Origin: Allacma fusca
Lineage: Eukaryota; Arthropoda; Collembola; Symphypleona; Sminthuridae
Length of the DNA: 64,000 nucleotides
Assembly (NCBI GenBank): GCA_947179485.1
Contig: OX359250.1
Location: 2,439,661 to 2,503,660 of the forward strand
Direction of reading: 5' to 3'
Part shown: positions 52,386-63,808 of the stretch, one piece after another
How positions within the stretch are numbered: position 1 is the first letter of the stretch
Layout: every line of letters begins with the position of its first letter
Notes under the pieces: model-generated
What the model saw: the letters and a program-made list of their open reading frames with translations, nothing else
Database searches by the model: none
What the model was told of the DNA's origin: nothing
Position numbers and translations under genes: made by a program

Positions 52386-54202
52386 TTGTAACTGTGATTG
52401 CATATTTATTATAATCATGTATTTATATATGATATACTATTGATGCATGATTACATATATAATATGACCATATATTTGTTATAAGCCCAAAACCTCGATC
52501 AGTGCTTGTTTACTTTAATATGAAGGACGAGTATTCAGGAAAAATATTATAAAATAATGAAATAAATATACTTCGAAATTAGCATTTATAACGTATTCCT
52601 CAATATTTACAATAATTCGGCAAAAAGATCAATATCAGATATGTCATCGATCATTTCTTGTCTCACACAGGGGTCGGATATTTGCAAATACCCATCGAGG
52701 ATTTTTTCTTCTGAATCTTATGTCTCTGTAGAGAGGTCGCCAGCGATTTTAAAAAACTGCTGTGACAAAGGTCTACGATTTTCAAATCCTTTTGGCAAAA
52801 CCAAATCCATGCCATACAAGATCAACGAATCTAAAAATCACTGCTGCAAAACAGATTTACCTGAAATATGATGCCAACAAATTTGAAAATCCCTGCCAAA
52901 GAATATTTCAACGAATTTAAGAATTCCTGTTTGCAAAATAATAATTCCCCTTGGAAATTTTCCCTGTGAGAAATATTTTACGTTGGAAAGATTCTTCCCG
53001 CCTTCCCATAATAATCCAAAAACTGGTCTCGCTACTTGCACATTTTGCCGCTGTTTGTCATTAGGAATAATTAACATTACATTACACGCCATTGATAGTG
53101 ATAATCGTCTAGTTTAGTGCCACATAATTTCTTTAATAATGAACTTTTTAAATTAACATTCGGTAAGTACCAGTATACGTACGTACATGAACTTTAGTTC
53201 CCGAAAGATTTTGCCTACAATATAGTAGAGCGTATTACAAGTTCCAACGGCGTTCGAAGGCTGTATAATTGACATGTTCCTTCACATTCAATTATTTCTA
53301 GACGGGATCCTTTCTTTCAAGCCTTCCTTCTGCTACCTTCGCCAAAACTAATGCTTAATCGTTCAAAGAATCCTTCTCAGAAGGAAATCCTTCTAAGAAT
53401 GGATACCTCTGAACATGGTGCACGTTATTATACCTTACATTACTTACATCAGGTATTTTTCCTGGTACTCTTCACTAGAACTACACACTGCACCAGGTAA
53501 AATCCCTATGTATAATTCATATATACCAGGTAAGAAATTTTAACCCTTGCGAGATTATGGTGCATTTATTTGTACACATATTTTCGAACCCAAAAAACTG
53601 TTTCCAATTTTAGTATTTCATTTGAAGTCTCGGGTGATATTTCCATGCCAAAGTAGGCATTAATACGTATTAGACTAATTTTAAAATCTCACTAATCTAA
53701 AAATGGAAGCTGCGAATCACCGAAACATTCTGGTTGCGAAACAGAATTTTACATGCTCCACGCTAAGATAAGTTATGTCAAGCGGTCTTGTCACACAATC
53801 CCGGTAAGACTCTTCTAGAGCATGTTATTCGACAGTTTTTGGAGGATGACATCTGGTTTATCAAATTTCGTCGTGTCAAAGAATATCCAATGACAGCGGG
53901 GATTGGGGAAGAGTAGAATTTTGTTCACACTTAAAATCTATTGACTGCTGGAATAAAGCAGGCAAAGTTAGAGTTCAGAGAGTTTATCGATTCAGCTTTA
54001 ATTTTTGGGATATGACAATAATTGTGGCCTATAGGTTTCTAGGATAGGTCACAGCTGTATGATTTCTAATTTCTGCAATAATTTAAATTAGCATTGAAAT
54101 ATTATGTAAACTTCACGTATCAACTAAACATAAATTGTATGACATATTTTAAGCTTAAGAGCAAGTGTAGAGCACAGGAGAAGGAAGAAAGTCGGTTAGT
54201 GG
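52386..54202. other. Long non-coding stretch
   Basis: No gene supported. 52390-52500 is ATATAT-rich. 53290-53410 repeats CCTTCT/AGAAGG words, and 53445-53545 repeats CCTGGTA/CACCAGGTA, both reminiscent of the word-array elements but without definable ends. Confidence 0.4.
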
Positions 54203-54454
54203 CAGAGATGCGGAATATTTTGAAATATTGTATTTAAAAGAGTATTTGAAACACATTCTGTATCTTGTATTTGGTATTTTTTTCGCTGAAAATGTTTGAA
54301 GATATTTTGTATTTCGTATTTTGTCAGCAATAAAATTTTTACTGTGTTTCGTGTTTTTAAGCTCAAGGACCGTTATGATATTTTGTATTTATTTATCTTG
54401 TAACGTGATTCATCCAATATTCCAAATACAAAATACAATTTCAAAATAGCCCTG
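54203..54454. mobile_element. CAGAGAT-end word element, GTATTT word
   Basis: It starts CAGAGATGCGGAATATTTTG and ends with the inverse of CAGGGCTATTTTGAAATTG. The interior repeats TATTTTGTATTT and AAATACAAAATAC. The flanking 8-mers agree at only half the positions, so the edges are uncertain. Related to 21371-22210. Confidence 0.5.
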
Positions 54455-54649
54455 GTGATTATGCCCAAGTAGATGGCATTTTATCAGGGGGATAATGTTG
54501 AAACCGACAAAATGTCTCATCGGACTGAAAGAAGCGTGGAAAGAGCGTTGTGGGTGGGGGAATTGCCAAGTTTTGCTTCAATTTTCGAAAGGTATCCATT
54601 CACTTGAATTTCCGCATTAGGTTTCCAGGTAATATGATTCCAATTTCAG

Positions 54650-54774
54650 CGTCCCGCACAACACAAGAGGCGAATAGTTCTGTGACCAGTGACGACCCAC
54701 GGCGTTCACCAACGCCATCACCATCATGGCCAGAAGATTGTCCAGAATTTGGTTCGAGTTGGATCGACGATTAA
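54650..54774 (+). CDS. Candidate terminal exon of unknown gene
   Basis: After a good acceptor (ATTCCAATTTCAG ending 54649) 41 codons run to TAA at 54772-54774: SRTTQEANSSVTSDDPRRSP, then a Pro/Ser stretch and an acidic end (SSWIDD). The composition looks protein-like. ATTAAA follows at about 54839. It would need one base from an upstream exon that I cannot identify. Confidence 0.28.
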
Positions 54775-54917
54775 GCCACTGAAGATTTTAATTTTTACAT
54801 TACTTTTTTTTTACATTTTGCATGCTGCTTAATTGCCGTATTAAATTTGCTAGAGTTAAGGCTTCCATCCGATCGGATGATCCGAAGATCGGATATCCTA
54901 AATTTCGGATAGGATAC

Positions 54918-55320
54918 TCACTTCCACTCTGACTGCTGAGCAGAATGGTCACTAAGCTCTCTGGCTCCTAAGCCATGTACTCTGTGCACAAAAGTTAAAG
55001 TTGGTTCGTGGCTATCCTTAAGTCGCGGTGAATTGGAATTCAGCCAGCTGTAACGGTTGCTAGGTTCAGTGAACCTTGACATCTGGGCCTCAACCCCTTG
55101 GATGACCTGGTAATACATATAACCATGCAGCCTTTTCCAGTCGTGGACTCTACTACCTTCACTCAATATCTCGGTCTGAAACCAGCCTATCTCTAGTGCT
55201 TAAAAACTGAATACTTACATATATACACGCTATTTTAACTTTGTAAGTGATGACAATAAGTCAAATCTTTAAACTAGTAATTAATTTAATTTAAAAATCT
55301 AAGTTAATCTATTTTCTTTA
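54918..55320. other. Probable LINE 5' region
   Basis: A GC-richer, non-repetitive segment with an 83-codon frame on the - strand (54918-55166) whose product I do not recognise. Its position directly before the LINE ORF1 trace suggests the 5' untranslated part of that LINE. Confidence 0.35.
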
Positions 55321-55328
55321 ATTCAATT

Positions 55329-55830
55329 TTGAGTAAACTTAAGTCAGTCGTTCAACTAAAAGTCAGGGAGGAATGTACTATAAAGCAGGGATTGGTTAAA
55401 TTTGTATTATATGCAAAAAAGCAAATCGTACGAAATAAGCAATTCACTGTAGCTCTTGTAATGCAGTCTATCATAATACTAGTAACTAGTACTATAACTA
55501 GTAGCTTAAAACTATTCCAAGACAATAAGAAGTTTAAAGCCCTTGCTGATACAGGGAAATGAAAATGTCCCAACTGTTCAAATACACGTGATAAAGACAC
55601 TCCTACTCCTACCTTGTCTGCATTTTTAAAAGACATTGCTAATAACAATGACTCCTTCTTTGAATTCAATACTACCTTTTGTCAAGGCTACTTTAATACA
55701 GAAGGTTGTCTCGACTCTAATGCTGAAGCATCAGAGGGTGGAGAGAGGTGCGCACAGCAAGGATAGTGACATAATCCAAGTACAAGAAACAGCGCGAAAC
55801 AGGCGTTTACTGTATGTGTGAATGTATCAG
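55329..55830 (+). pseudogene. LINE ORF1 remnant with PHD-like zinc finger
   Basis: Across two frames the pairs CIIC and HCSSCNAVYH are followed by DTGK-stop-KCPNCS. Together they give the C2..C2..H..W.C..C layout of the PHD-type finger that opens ORF1 of CR1-like LINEs, with the Trp codon now TGA. The tail (TPTLSAFLKDIANNND) is polar. Frameshift and stops make it inactive. Confidence 0.55.
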
Positions 55831-55920
55831 GGGTTTGTTATTTTTACAGTTTCAGATGTATTAAAATTAAATAATTTCTTAATAATAAATAAATTGTAAT
55901 TAAGACAGTGACTGTGGTCT

Positions 55921-56232
55921 GTGTGTGCTGTTGCCGAGTGCAAAAACAATAGAAGTGTTACAATTACGCGTTAAAGACTATTTCGCACATTTCCCAGAGA
56001 TCCCAATGTTAGGAACACATGGGTTGGCAAGTGTAAACGAAGTGATAAATCAAATCTAAACACTGCAGCTATTTTTTCAGATAATTTTTCCGCATCAGTT
56101 TATGAAAAGGACTTAAAATTTGAATTGCTCGGACTTACTCCAAGACGAAAATTAAAACCATGTCAGCATGGACAAACAAATTTATATGCGAGAGTGGGAT
56201 ACTTCAAGACGACTTGCAAGTTATCAAAATAA
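55921..56232 (+). pseudogene. THAP-type zinc finger remnant
   Basis: 104 codons are open except for one TAA at codon 18. VCAVAECKNNR gives the first Cys pair. TFPRDPNVRNTWVGKCKR matches the FP.....R..W....R core. FSDNFSASVYEKDLKFELLG and RRKLKP match the usual C.S.HF...Y...K..LLG..RR.LK end, but the expected Cys and His there are Phe and Asn, so metal binding is lost. THAP domains occur in P-element transposases and host proteins. Here it lies between ORF1 and ORF2 of a LINE. Confidence 0.6.
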
Positions 56233-56925
56233 AAAATAGTTTACCTCTGACATTCTAAATCCCGTAAAAAACTCAATTATATTGTTTAATAAGATGTCGT
56301 TGGACTCAACAAGTGTGCCTGACCCAACGTACTTAAAAATTACCTCACACTCGTAGGTTCTTGTGACAAAGATACGCGGACTTTGCTCATCTTGGAATTA
56401 CAATTTCGACACCAAACCGACCGGGGACTTACAACAAACAAATTATCACGTGAACTTCATTGATAATTACGTAATTTTAGAAGATGGGACAATTATAGAT
56501 AGGACAATGTTATACAAGATAATAAACTTCAGCGGCACGTAATTGTTGTTCCCAACTAACATGTTCTATATTGGAGCTCACTGGAGCTAAAAGGATGAGA
56601 GTGAAACTACTTCCAACTACTTCATTAATTATTTCATTAGGACTAATACGAGAGATTTTAAGTCAGATTGTATAAAAAATTCGGTTCATAAAATTGATAT
56701 TTAGTTACAATAAAGTGATTGAAATGAATGAAATATCTTGCATTTGCATTGTTTACATAGTAAGCATACTTGGGGGTTCTCTTGTATATTACTTGAGTGA
56801 CGTCACAGCTATGAGCAGCCGATCCCAGCACTCATCGAGACAACCTTCTGTATTAAAGTAGCCTTGCCTTTTGTAAGAATTTACAATCGTACGAATTTCA
56901 AATACTTCCAAAGGGGTTTGTCATT

Positions 56926-58255
56926 ATGCACTTAAATATATGTAGCCTTAGATTAAAAGTTGAGGAACTTAGTGTGCTAATGAATGATTACAATGTAGAT
57001 ATTATGTGTATCACTGAAAGCTGGTTGAATGAAAACACTCTTGATGGAGAAATAGCTATTCCTGGTTATAGTTTTATCAGAAAAGACAGGTGCCAAGAGT
57101 GGTGGCGGAGTTCTTATGTACATTAAACTTAACTTTGTTATTGAAGTGCTTTCTATTGATACGATCTCAGCTGAAAATATTACCATAATAGTGAAATTGC
57201 CTTGTAGCAAACCGCTTGTGCTTATTAATGTTTACCGACCCCCTGGTCATTTGGTTTATGAAGATAATTTTCTAGTTGAAATAACTAAACTTATAAATGC
57301 TTTGTACACACAGTATAATGAGATTATCGTAGCTGGCGATTTGAATATTGACCTGCTTAAGAACTGCAATTCCACCTCTTATCTCTCTCACTGTATGAAT
57401 AGATTGAATATGTTACAAGTAATTACTAGCCCTACTCGTATTACACTATCTTCTCGCACACTGATCGATCATATTTATAGCAATAATAGGCAATATGTAC
57501 CTAAATTCCATTTCGCCCCACTTACCATTACGACAAGAAATTATAAGGGCCTTGATGTTGAAGAGTTAAGAACAGAGCTTAGCAATACTAAATGGTGTAT
57601 TATAGAAGACTTTCATGATGCTTGTGAACAACTTGCAGTAATGGAAAACTTAACATTAAGTATATTAGACAACGTTGCTCCCATTGTGAAAAGACGTATT
57701 ACAACCAGACCAAATGAATGGATTACTGCTGAAATTAAAAAGTTAATTCATCGCAAAAATCATTTAAAGAAAATTGCTTGTAAATTCAAGGCACTTGCTG
57801 CATGGATTGATTATAAGAAATGTAGAAATATTGTAACCCAAATAATTCGTACCACTAAAATTAAATATTATGAAAATAAGTTCAAGAAATGTAATACATC
57901 AAAAGAGTCATGGGATACTTTCAAATCGCTCATTGGAACAAAAATTGCTTCCACTAACATTACTGAGCTAAAGTTAAATAATACTGTTGTTAGTGAAAAT
58001 GAAACTATAGCTGATGAACTGGCAAAAGCTTTTGTGTTAGACCATGGCAATGAAGACGGTGTTCTCTCAAATTATGTTCGGGACAATATAAATAGTGGTA
58101 CTGCAAATATGTATGAGGCTATAGGTATTGATGAAATTGTTACCACTATTAGGAAAACCAAAGGAAGTTCGTGTGCAGGTGTTAAGGGAGTTCCAACTAG
58201 AATATTTAAAGCTTATCCAGACATTTTTGCTCCCATCTTATGCACTATATATTAA
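56926..58255 (+). pseudogene. CR1-like LINE ORF2, endonuclease and linker
   Basis: It begins MHLNICSLRLKVEEL and CITESWLN (APE-endonuclease blocks). After a frameshift near 57120 it continues with VYRPPGHL, VAGDLNIDLL and LIDHIYSNN, and a linker up to the start of the RT (RKTKGSSCAGVKGVPTRIFK). The expected SDHxP block is replaced by unrelated sequence near 57510-57540, suggesting a deletion there. The style is CR1/jockey. Confidence 0.8.
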
Positions 58256-59740
58256 AATGCCTTAACAACTGGTATATACCCCAAGGAATGGAAGTGTCCT
58301 ATTGTTACACCGTTACTAAAACCTAACTGTAAAAAAACATGCCCCGAATTCCTATAGACCTATTTCAGTGTTACCGTTCTTGTCCAAAGTATTTGAGTCA
58401 CTTATTGCAAAGCGCATTATTAAGTTTATGGAGCTAAATAATCTACTTTCAAAAAACCAGTTTGGGTTTCGTAAACTAAAATCGACTTTGCATGCACTGA
58501 TATAGCTAAAAACCAAAACATATATTGCTCTTGAGAATAACAAATATGTTGCGGCTATATTCGTTGATCTGAGAAAGGCATTTGACAGTGTTATATACAG
58601 CAAACTAATTCATAAACTTATACATACATACAACTTACCAGGTTATCTAATACAAATGTTATGCAATTACTTGAGTGAACGTGAATTTTGTATTAAATTG
58701 GGATCATATATCTCCAAACCTTATAAGCTAAATGGAGGAGTACCACAAGGTAGTGTTTTAGGCCCGATTTTGTTCATAATATTTTTTAATGATCTATGCA
58801 AAATATTGGATAATTCTGCAATCTATGCTGATGACATAGGATCTGTATGCTCTGGGGTTACTCCTGTGGCCTTACAGTCTGCTCTCGAAAGTAAATTACC
58901 TATTATTAATGACTGGTGTGAAACTAATTCTATGGAAGTCAATTTTTCTAAAACTTATTTCATGGAATTCTTTTAAAAAAGATATAGACGTAGAGCAAAT
59001 ATTGCTCATATTAATTGTAACAACCAAAAGGTTGAGAAAGTAGCAGTATTCAAATACCTTGGAATTTATATTGATAGCAATCTCGCTTTTGACAAACACT
59101 GCACAAATGTCAACAAGAAAATTACATTTAAGTGCTCTCAACTTGTTAAGTACAAACGTTTCATAAATGAAAAGCTTGTGAATATTGTATTCAAATCGCT
59201 TGTGTTTTCTCACATTGACTATGGACTACCTGTATGGGGAGCTGTATCTGACATATTGTTACATAAATGTCAAAATACGATTGATCACTTCTTTATTGTG
59301 TAAAGGTTACAGTTTTCACTATGGTTTTCCAACTCGGCCATTACTAAAATGTAAAACTAGAAAGACTAATACTGATACTAATAGATGCCTCATGTATGAA
59401 AAATTTAGCTTATTAACTGTCTTTGAACGCTATACCTACATTACAGCGTCAATGACAAAAACACTTCTTAACCAACCCGAAAAACTGGACTGTCTCGTAG
59501 AAATATTAAAACCTGAATCAGAGAGAAATTCCAGGCATAAACATTTCCTCCAAATAACCCTTTCCTCTTCATTTTATCACTCGTCCTACCAGTACAGATG
59601 TGCTAAAATATGGAATATGATTCCACTTATGGTTCATTCGAAATTTAACATGAAAGATTTTCAATTTGAATTGTGCAGATGGATCATAAACAAGAGATAT
59701 TGTAAAAATAGAGAATATGTAATTATTACAAACTGATATG
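58256..59740 (+). pseudogene. CR1-like LINE ORF2, reverse transcriptase and C-terminus
   Basis: RT traces: FVDLRKAFDSV-like at about 58561, GVPQGSVLGPILFIIFFNDL (58736-58795) and IYADDIGSVCSG with the catalytic YADD (58822-58857). Then EVNFSKTYFM, VFKYLGIYID (59049) and HIDYGLPVWG (59212) follow, in three frames with several stops. A final open stretch to 59736 ends in RYCKNREYVIITN. Confidence 0.85.
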
Positions 59741-59866
59741 TGATGGTATGATGAATTGTAATCAAAAAAACCATATATTATATAAATATTTATCTTATGT
59801 CTGTTTCTGGAAATCAGTGCTTGCACTGTGTAAACTTGACAATAAAGCCTTTACATTACATTACAT
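59741..59866 (+). other. LINE 3' end with (TTACA)n tail
   Basis: AATAAA at 59841-59846 is followed by TTACATTACATTACAT (59851-59866). The word-array sequence of the host hAT element resumes directly after. This marks the LINE 3' end and orientation. Confidence 0.75.
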
Positions 59867-60106
59867 ACACTACTTATCCGATCTGATCGGATACGTACTT
59901 CTTATCCGATCATCGGATTCGGATCGGATTTGGAAACGACTTTCTCCGGTCAGTTCGGATCACAAATAATAAATCTCTATACTATAATTTGAAGATGCTG
60001 AGGGAAGAGGGGCATTTTTAAATCGTCGCTCTCCGCCAACCGCACTTTATAGGTTTGTTAGTACACATTGCTTGATAAAGCGCTTTTATAGCACGTAGCT
60101 TGCTAC

Positions 60107-60195
60107 ATGTAATGCAATGGGAGAGCGCACGGCACGCAGCACGCTTTGACTTTAGCTGGAATTTTCGCTACGCGTCCTCTCCCATTGCATTACAT
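60107..60195. repeat. 19 bp perfect inverted repeat
   Basis: ATGTAATGCAATGGGAGAG (60107-60125) pairs exactly with 60177-60195 across a 51 bp GC-rich loop containing CGCACGGCACGCAGCACGC. It may be a small palindromic insertion in the hAT element. Confidence 0.85.
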
Positions 60196-60346
60196 AGGAT
60201 GCTTCCACCGGCGCAGGCGGTGCCTATGCTGCTCGTATCGGATAATCCGACTGATATCCAAAAATCAAATTTTTAGAGTTTTCGAGCGACCAATAAGAAC
60301 GAAGTGTGCAACAACAAGTTGTCCAAGGAGTAACTGCCGCTTTTTA

Positions 60347-62135
60347 CAGTGCTGTGCCTTCTACTCTACCGACAATAGAAATAGAGGAAAAAGTAGAGTA
60401 GAAGTCAAAATAAATGAGCCAAAAAGAGTGGAAATAGAATAGAGGTAATGCCGTAGATGGGCGTTTTTCTCCCCCTCTGCCTCTTTATACGAGGGATGGA
60501 ATATAGCCTGCCAGCATTCTCCCTCGCACTCATGTGGGCCCTCGGTATTTTATATTACACGTAAATAGCCCTACAATTGACTACAATACCTGTGCCTTCA
60601 AATAACTTTTTCGCGGACACTTGGTTAAAATATGACAACTTCATTATGTGTCGACATTCCCCCCAGTTCTGAACGTACGGAACTTTTGGATAGCTTAGAA
60701 AGTTTATAAAATTTCCTACAACCTAGCGTTCAAAACAAATTTAAAAAACATTGTTGTTGAAATAAACTACTGTATTCAAAATAGTGCCCTTTATTGGTAC
60801 AGATTTTACCCAGGTATTTGGGTACAGGTACATATTAGGTTTCGTGGTGGACATAATTGTAAAAAGTATAAAAACTTGAAAAATTTAATATTTTTCCGAT
60901 TTTGTCCTGAAAATAACGTAAAAAACAAGTTAAAATTCTAATTCATCGGTAAAAAGTGCCTATCTTCCTTATATTTTAATTGTCGGCAAAATGGAAAACA
61001 TTCAGTACTCAAACTACTATATTTTGTTATAAAAGACATTATAATCGATTCAGTAGCTCCGAAAATGAATATTACTGATAAAAGCTGTTTTCTACGTCCC
61101 CGGGTAATAAAGATTAGTCACAAATAGGTTCCATAACCTCAGACCAGTAATATTCAATAGTAGGGTCTGAAAACAGCATTAATCAAATATAAAGCCCAGG
61201 TGCCCTTGTTTACAACTGACCATGTTTCCCCGACATCCTAAAACGATTTTTTTTCTAGAGTTTAATATAAGAAATTTTAACCTAAACAAAAGGACCTTTT
61301 ACTTTTAACAATTAAAACTGGGATTTTTGTGCAGGGTCATAAACCATGTACCTAAGACGTTATGAAGTTGGTCTTGCTACAGAACAATATGTATGATTAT
61401 AGCATAACGATTAAGGTAAGAGGTCATAAGGGCTTACATGTGTACTCTGCCTCCCCTTATTTCGTTCACATCCTCTTCTTAGGTCCTCTCCCTCATGTTC
61501 ATGAGGGCGCCTAAAATCAACGTGTACTCGCCATCACCCTCGCAGTTTGTGAGGTAAATAGAAGTCGATTTTTGAATTAAGCAATTAGAGTAGCAGTACT
61601 GTATTTAGCTTTCAAGCCAGCATCCTGAGGTAGAATTAGAAATAGAATAGACGCGCAATACAAGAGCCAATGGTAGAAGGAGAAGTAGCATACGTATCAT
61701 TAAAATCATTATAATATAGGTAACAATGTTGAAAGCATTTACATAAACTGCCCTCCTGTGAATGCAAGAAGAACTAAGGTAATGAAATATAATACACTGT
61801 ACTACCGTGTACAGTCCAAACGAACGAAAAGCTTTGATTTGTACTTCAAATACGTTTTAGAATCCGGGAATTAAGCATTACTTTGTACTTAGTAGATGTA
61901 GCGATAGGTAGCATTATTGTTGCATTTGAACGGGATAGAATAGAAGTAGAATAGTTAGTGCATACTACTGCAGGAAATGTAGAAGTAGAATAGAAAGTAT
62001 TAGTAAAGGCGTAGAGGTAGAATAGAGGGAAACGAAAAATTCTGGAAAGTAGAATAGAATTAATAGAAGCCGGATGCTCGCAATTTAAGGATAGAGGAGA
62101 ATAGCATATAGCTGAGATACAAACGCCCAGCACTG
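60347..62135. mobile_element. Nested word-array hAT element, TAGAAGTAGAATAG word
   Basis: The 1,789 bp element starts CAGTGCTGTGCCTT and ends with the inverse of CAGTGCTGGGCGTT. It is flanked by the exact 8 bp duplication GCTTTTTA (60339-60346 and 62136-62143). AGTAGAATAG/TAGAAATAGA words crowd both ends (60365-60440 and 61940-62100) and 61620-61720. The middle is ordinary, with one GGTACAGG/CCAGGTA patch at 60797-60832. Confidence 0.88.
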
Positions 62136-62434
62136 GCTTTTTACGTGTTTTGTTATTAATTCTGTGCTTCAAATTTACAGCGGCGTTTGTAAAGTTTTTC
62201 TTCAGTTTGTACGTAATGTATGCAAAAATGATTAATATTGTGTTGTAGTAAAAAGCTAATGCATTTTTGCCGTGAAAATTTCTAATATTTTTTAACCTCC
62301 AATGGTACCAATTCGGATAATTTCGGACATCCGCGGGTTGGACCGGATAATGCACTTATCCGATCCGAAAATTTCGGATCGGATTCGGATCGGATATTCG
62401 ATTTATCCGGTCGGGTGGAAGCCTTAGCTAGAGT

Positions 62435-63144
62435 TCAAGGTATTTGGTCGCACTGGGGCTATATTTCTTCCTATGATTGTATTAACGCAGTTTACGTTTT
62501 GTGTACGAGTTTAAACCCTAATCGTGTTTCAACGTTTTGGATTCAATGTAATTGCATGATTTTGTAATGATATAGCAGATGCACTTCGATCTTAAATGCT
62601 TTCCTAAAATGTGGACAATGCAAGTTTTATGCTGTTTTGATAAAAATTATAGATGTGTTTATAAATAAATTTATAATCCAGAATTATTCTATGTTATTCT
62701 TAAAAATTCTTTAATAGTCTTTTGTCTAATCAAGTACCCAAACCTCATGGTTATCATTTTGTATGCTATTTGATAGACCAGGGTAAAATGGCTACGTCTT
62801 CGTTTTCGTCGGATCTCACAATTATTAGATCAGAGTGTATTCCTATTTGAATCATAACTATAGCTCCTTTTTGACCTCAATTTTGTATGAGTAACGCTTT
62901 ACTTCTTACCCAACAGTTAACCATAATAATTGTAATTTTTTTTAAATCCACTCCATATTTTCTGTACATGGTCACTCCTTTATCCCTATATTTAGTGTTT
63001 GTACAGGAACTGGAGTCCCAAACCTTCCCCTGCATGTACGTCAGAAACTATACTTGTGCCTATTTCTTTTGTCACCTTTATTGCTCATTTAGGAGCCGGC
63101 AGGACCATATACTCAGAAATTACTACACGTACTGTGCGCACATA
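62435..63144. other. Non-coding, nothing recognised
   Basis: A 90-codon frame (62887-63159) is hydrophobic and AT-driven. No motif. Confidence 0.4.
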
Positions 63145-63564
63145 CCGAAAAAGCCCTAAACATGGCCGGGCCTCCAAAGGTGGCCGGGACCCTAAAGATG
63201 GCCTGGGTTTCACCCCATACATATAGAGATAGCCGGCCTCTAAAGATAGCCGGGCCCCCAAAGATGGCCTGGTTTTTTATACAATAGTTTTTTCCTATAT
63301 ATGCAGTTTAAATTTTGAAGCTGTTATTTACTCTACGGACAATCTGGACTATTCCTCTGAATCCGAACTATGCTACATTCATTATTCTGGAATAGAACTA
63401 AATATTAATAAACATTTTTCCATAAAAAAATCATATTTTGTAATTTACGCTTTCATATTTAGTAGAGATGGCCGGCTCCTAAAGGTAGCCGGGCCTCTAA
63501 AGATAGCCTGGGTTTAGGTTAATGTTTGGAAGTTGGCCGGGGGCCATCTTTAGGGTTTTTACGG
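63145..63564. mobile_element. MITE with GGCCGGG words
   Basis: The ends CCGAAAAAGCCCTAAA and the inverse of CCGTAAAAACCCTAAAGATGG are bordered by TA. Inverted similarity extends 4-5 bp further (ACATA/TATGT). Both end regions repeat TGGCCGGGCC.C.AAAGAT words. The TA target suggests Tc1/mariner, but the word arrays resemble the hAT-type elements. Confidence 0.7.
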
Positions 63565-63808
63565 TATGTATAAAAATACTACATGTAGGCACAAAGTTTG
63601 TTGTTTGTATGTTACTTGCAAGGATTTGTTTTATCCAAGACTCATACTTCTCCAACGTACACTTCATTCGTGCATGCTTCCAGGATATTTTTTGAAACAT
63701 TGGGCTAAGAAACAAAAGTGAGCATATACAACCATCACTGAAAGCAAAAATAAATACCCATTTATAGAAGGTAAAAACCTCAGTAAAAACTCTGCATTAA
63801 ATCATCAG

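Larger units (their letters stand above)
54857..62426. mobile_element. Composite word-array hAT element, CGGATCGG word, 7.6 kb
   Basis: The ends TAAGGCTTCCATCCGATCGG and the inverse of TAAGGCTTCCACCCGACCGG are flanked by the exact 8 bp duplication GCTAGAGT (54849-54856 and 62427-62434). Arrays of CGGATCGG/CCGATC words appear at both ends (54870-54915 and 62310-62420) and inside at 59880-59965 and 60235-60260. The body was enlarged by a CR1-like LINE (to 59866) and another hAT element (60347-62135). Confidence 0.88.

Noticed and set aside
53445-53545. CACCAGGTA/CCTGGTA cluster as another word-array element
   Set aside because: Only three or four words and no inverted ends or TSD could be found.
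54203-54454. Exact 8 bp TSD for the CAGAGAT-end element
   Set aside because: The flanking 8-mers agree at only four positions; the element is kept as a family member but the TSD is not claimed.
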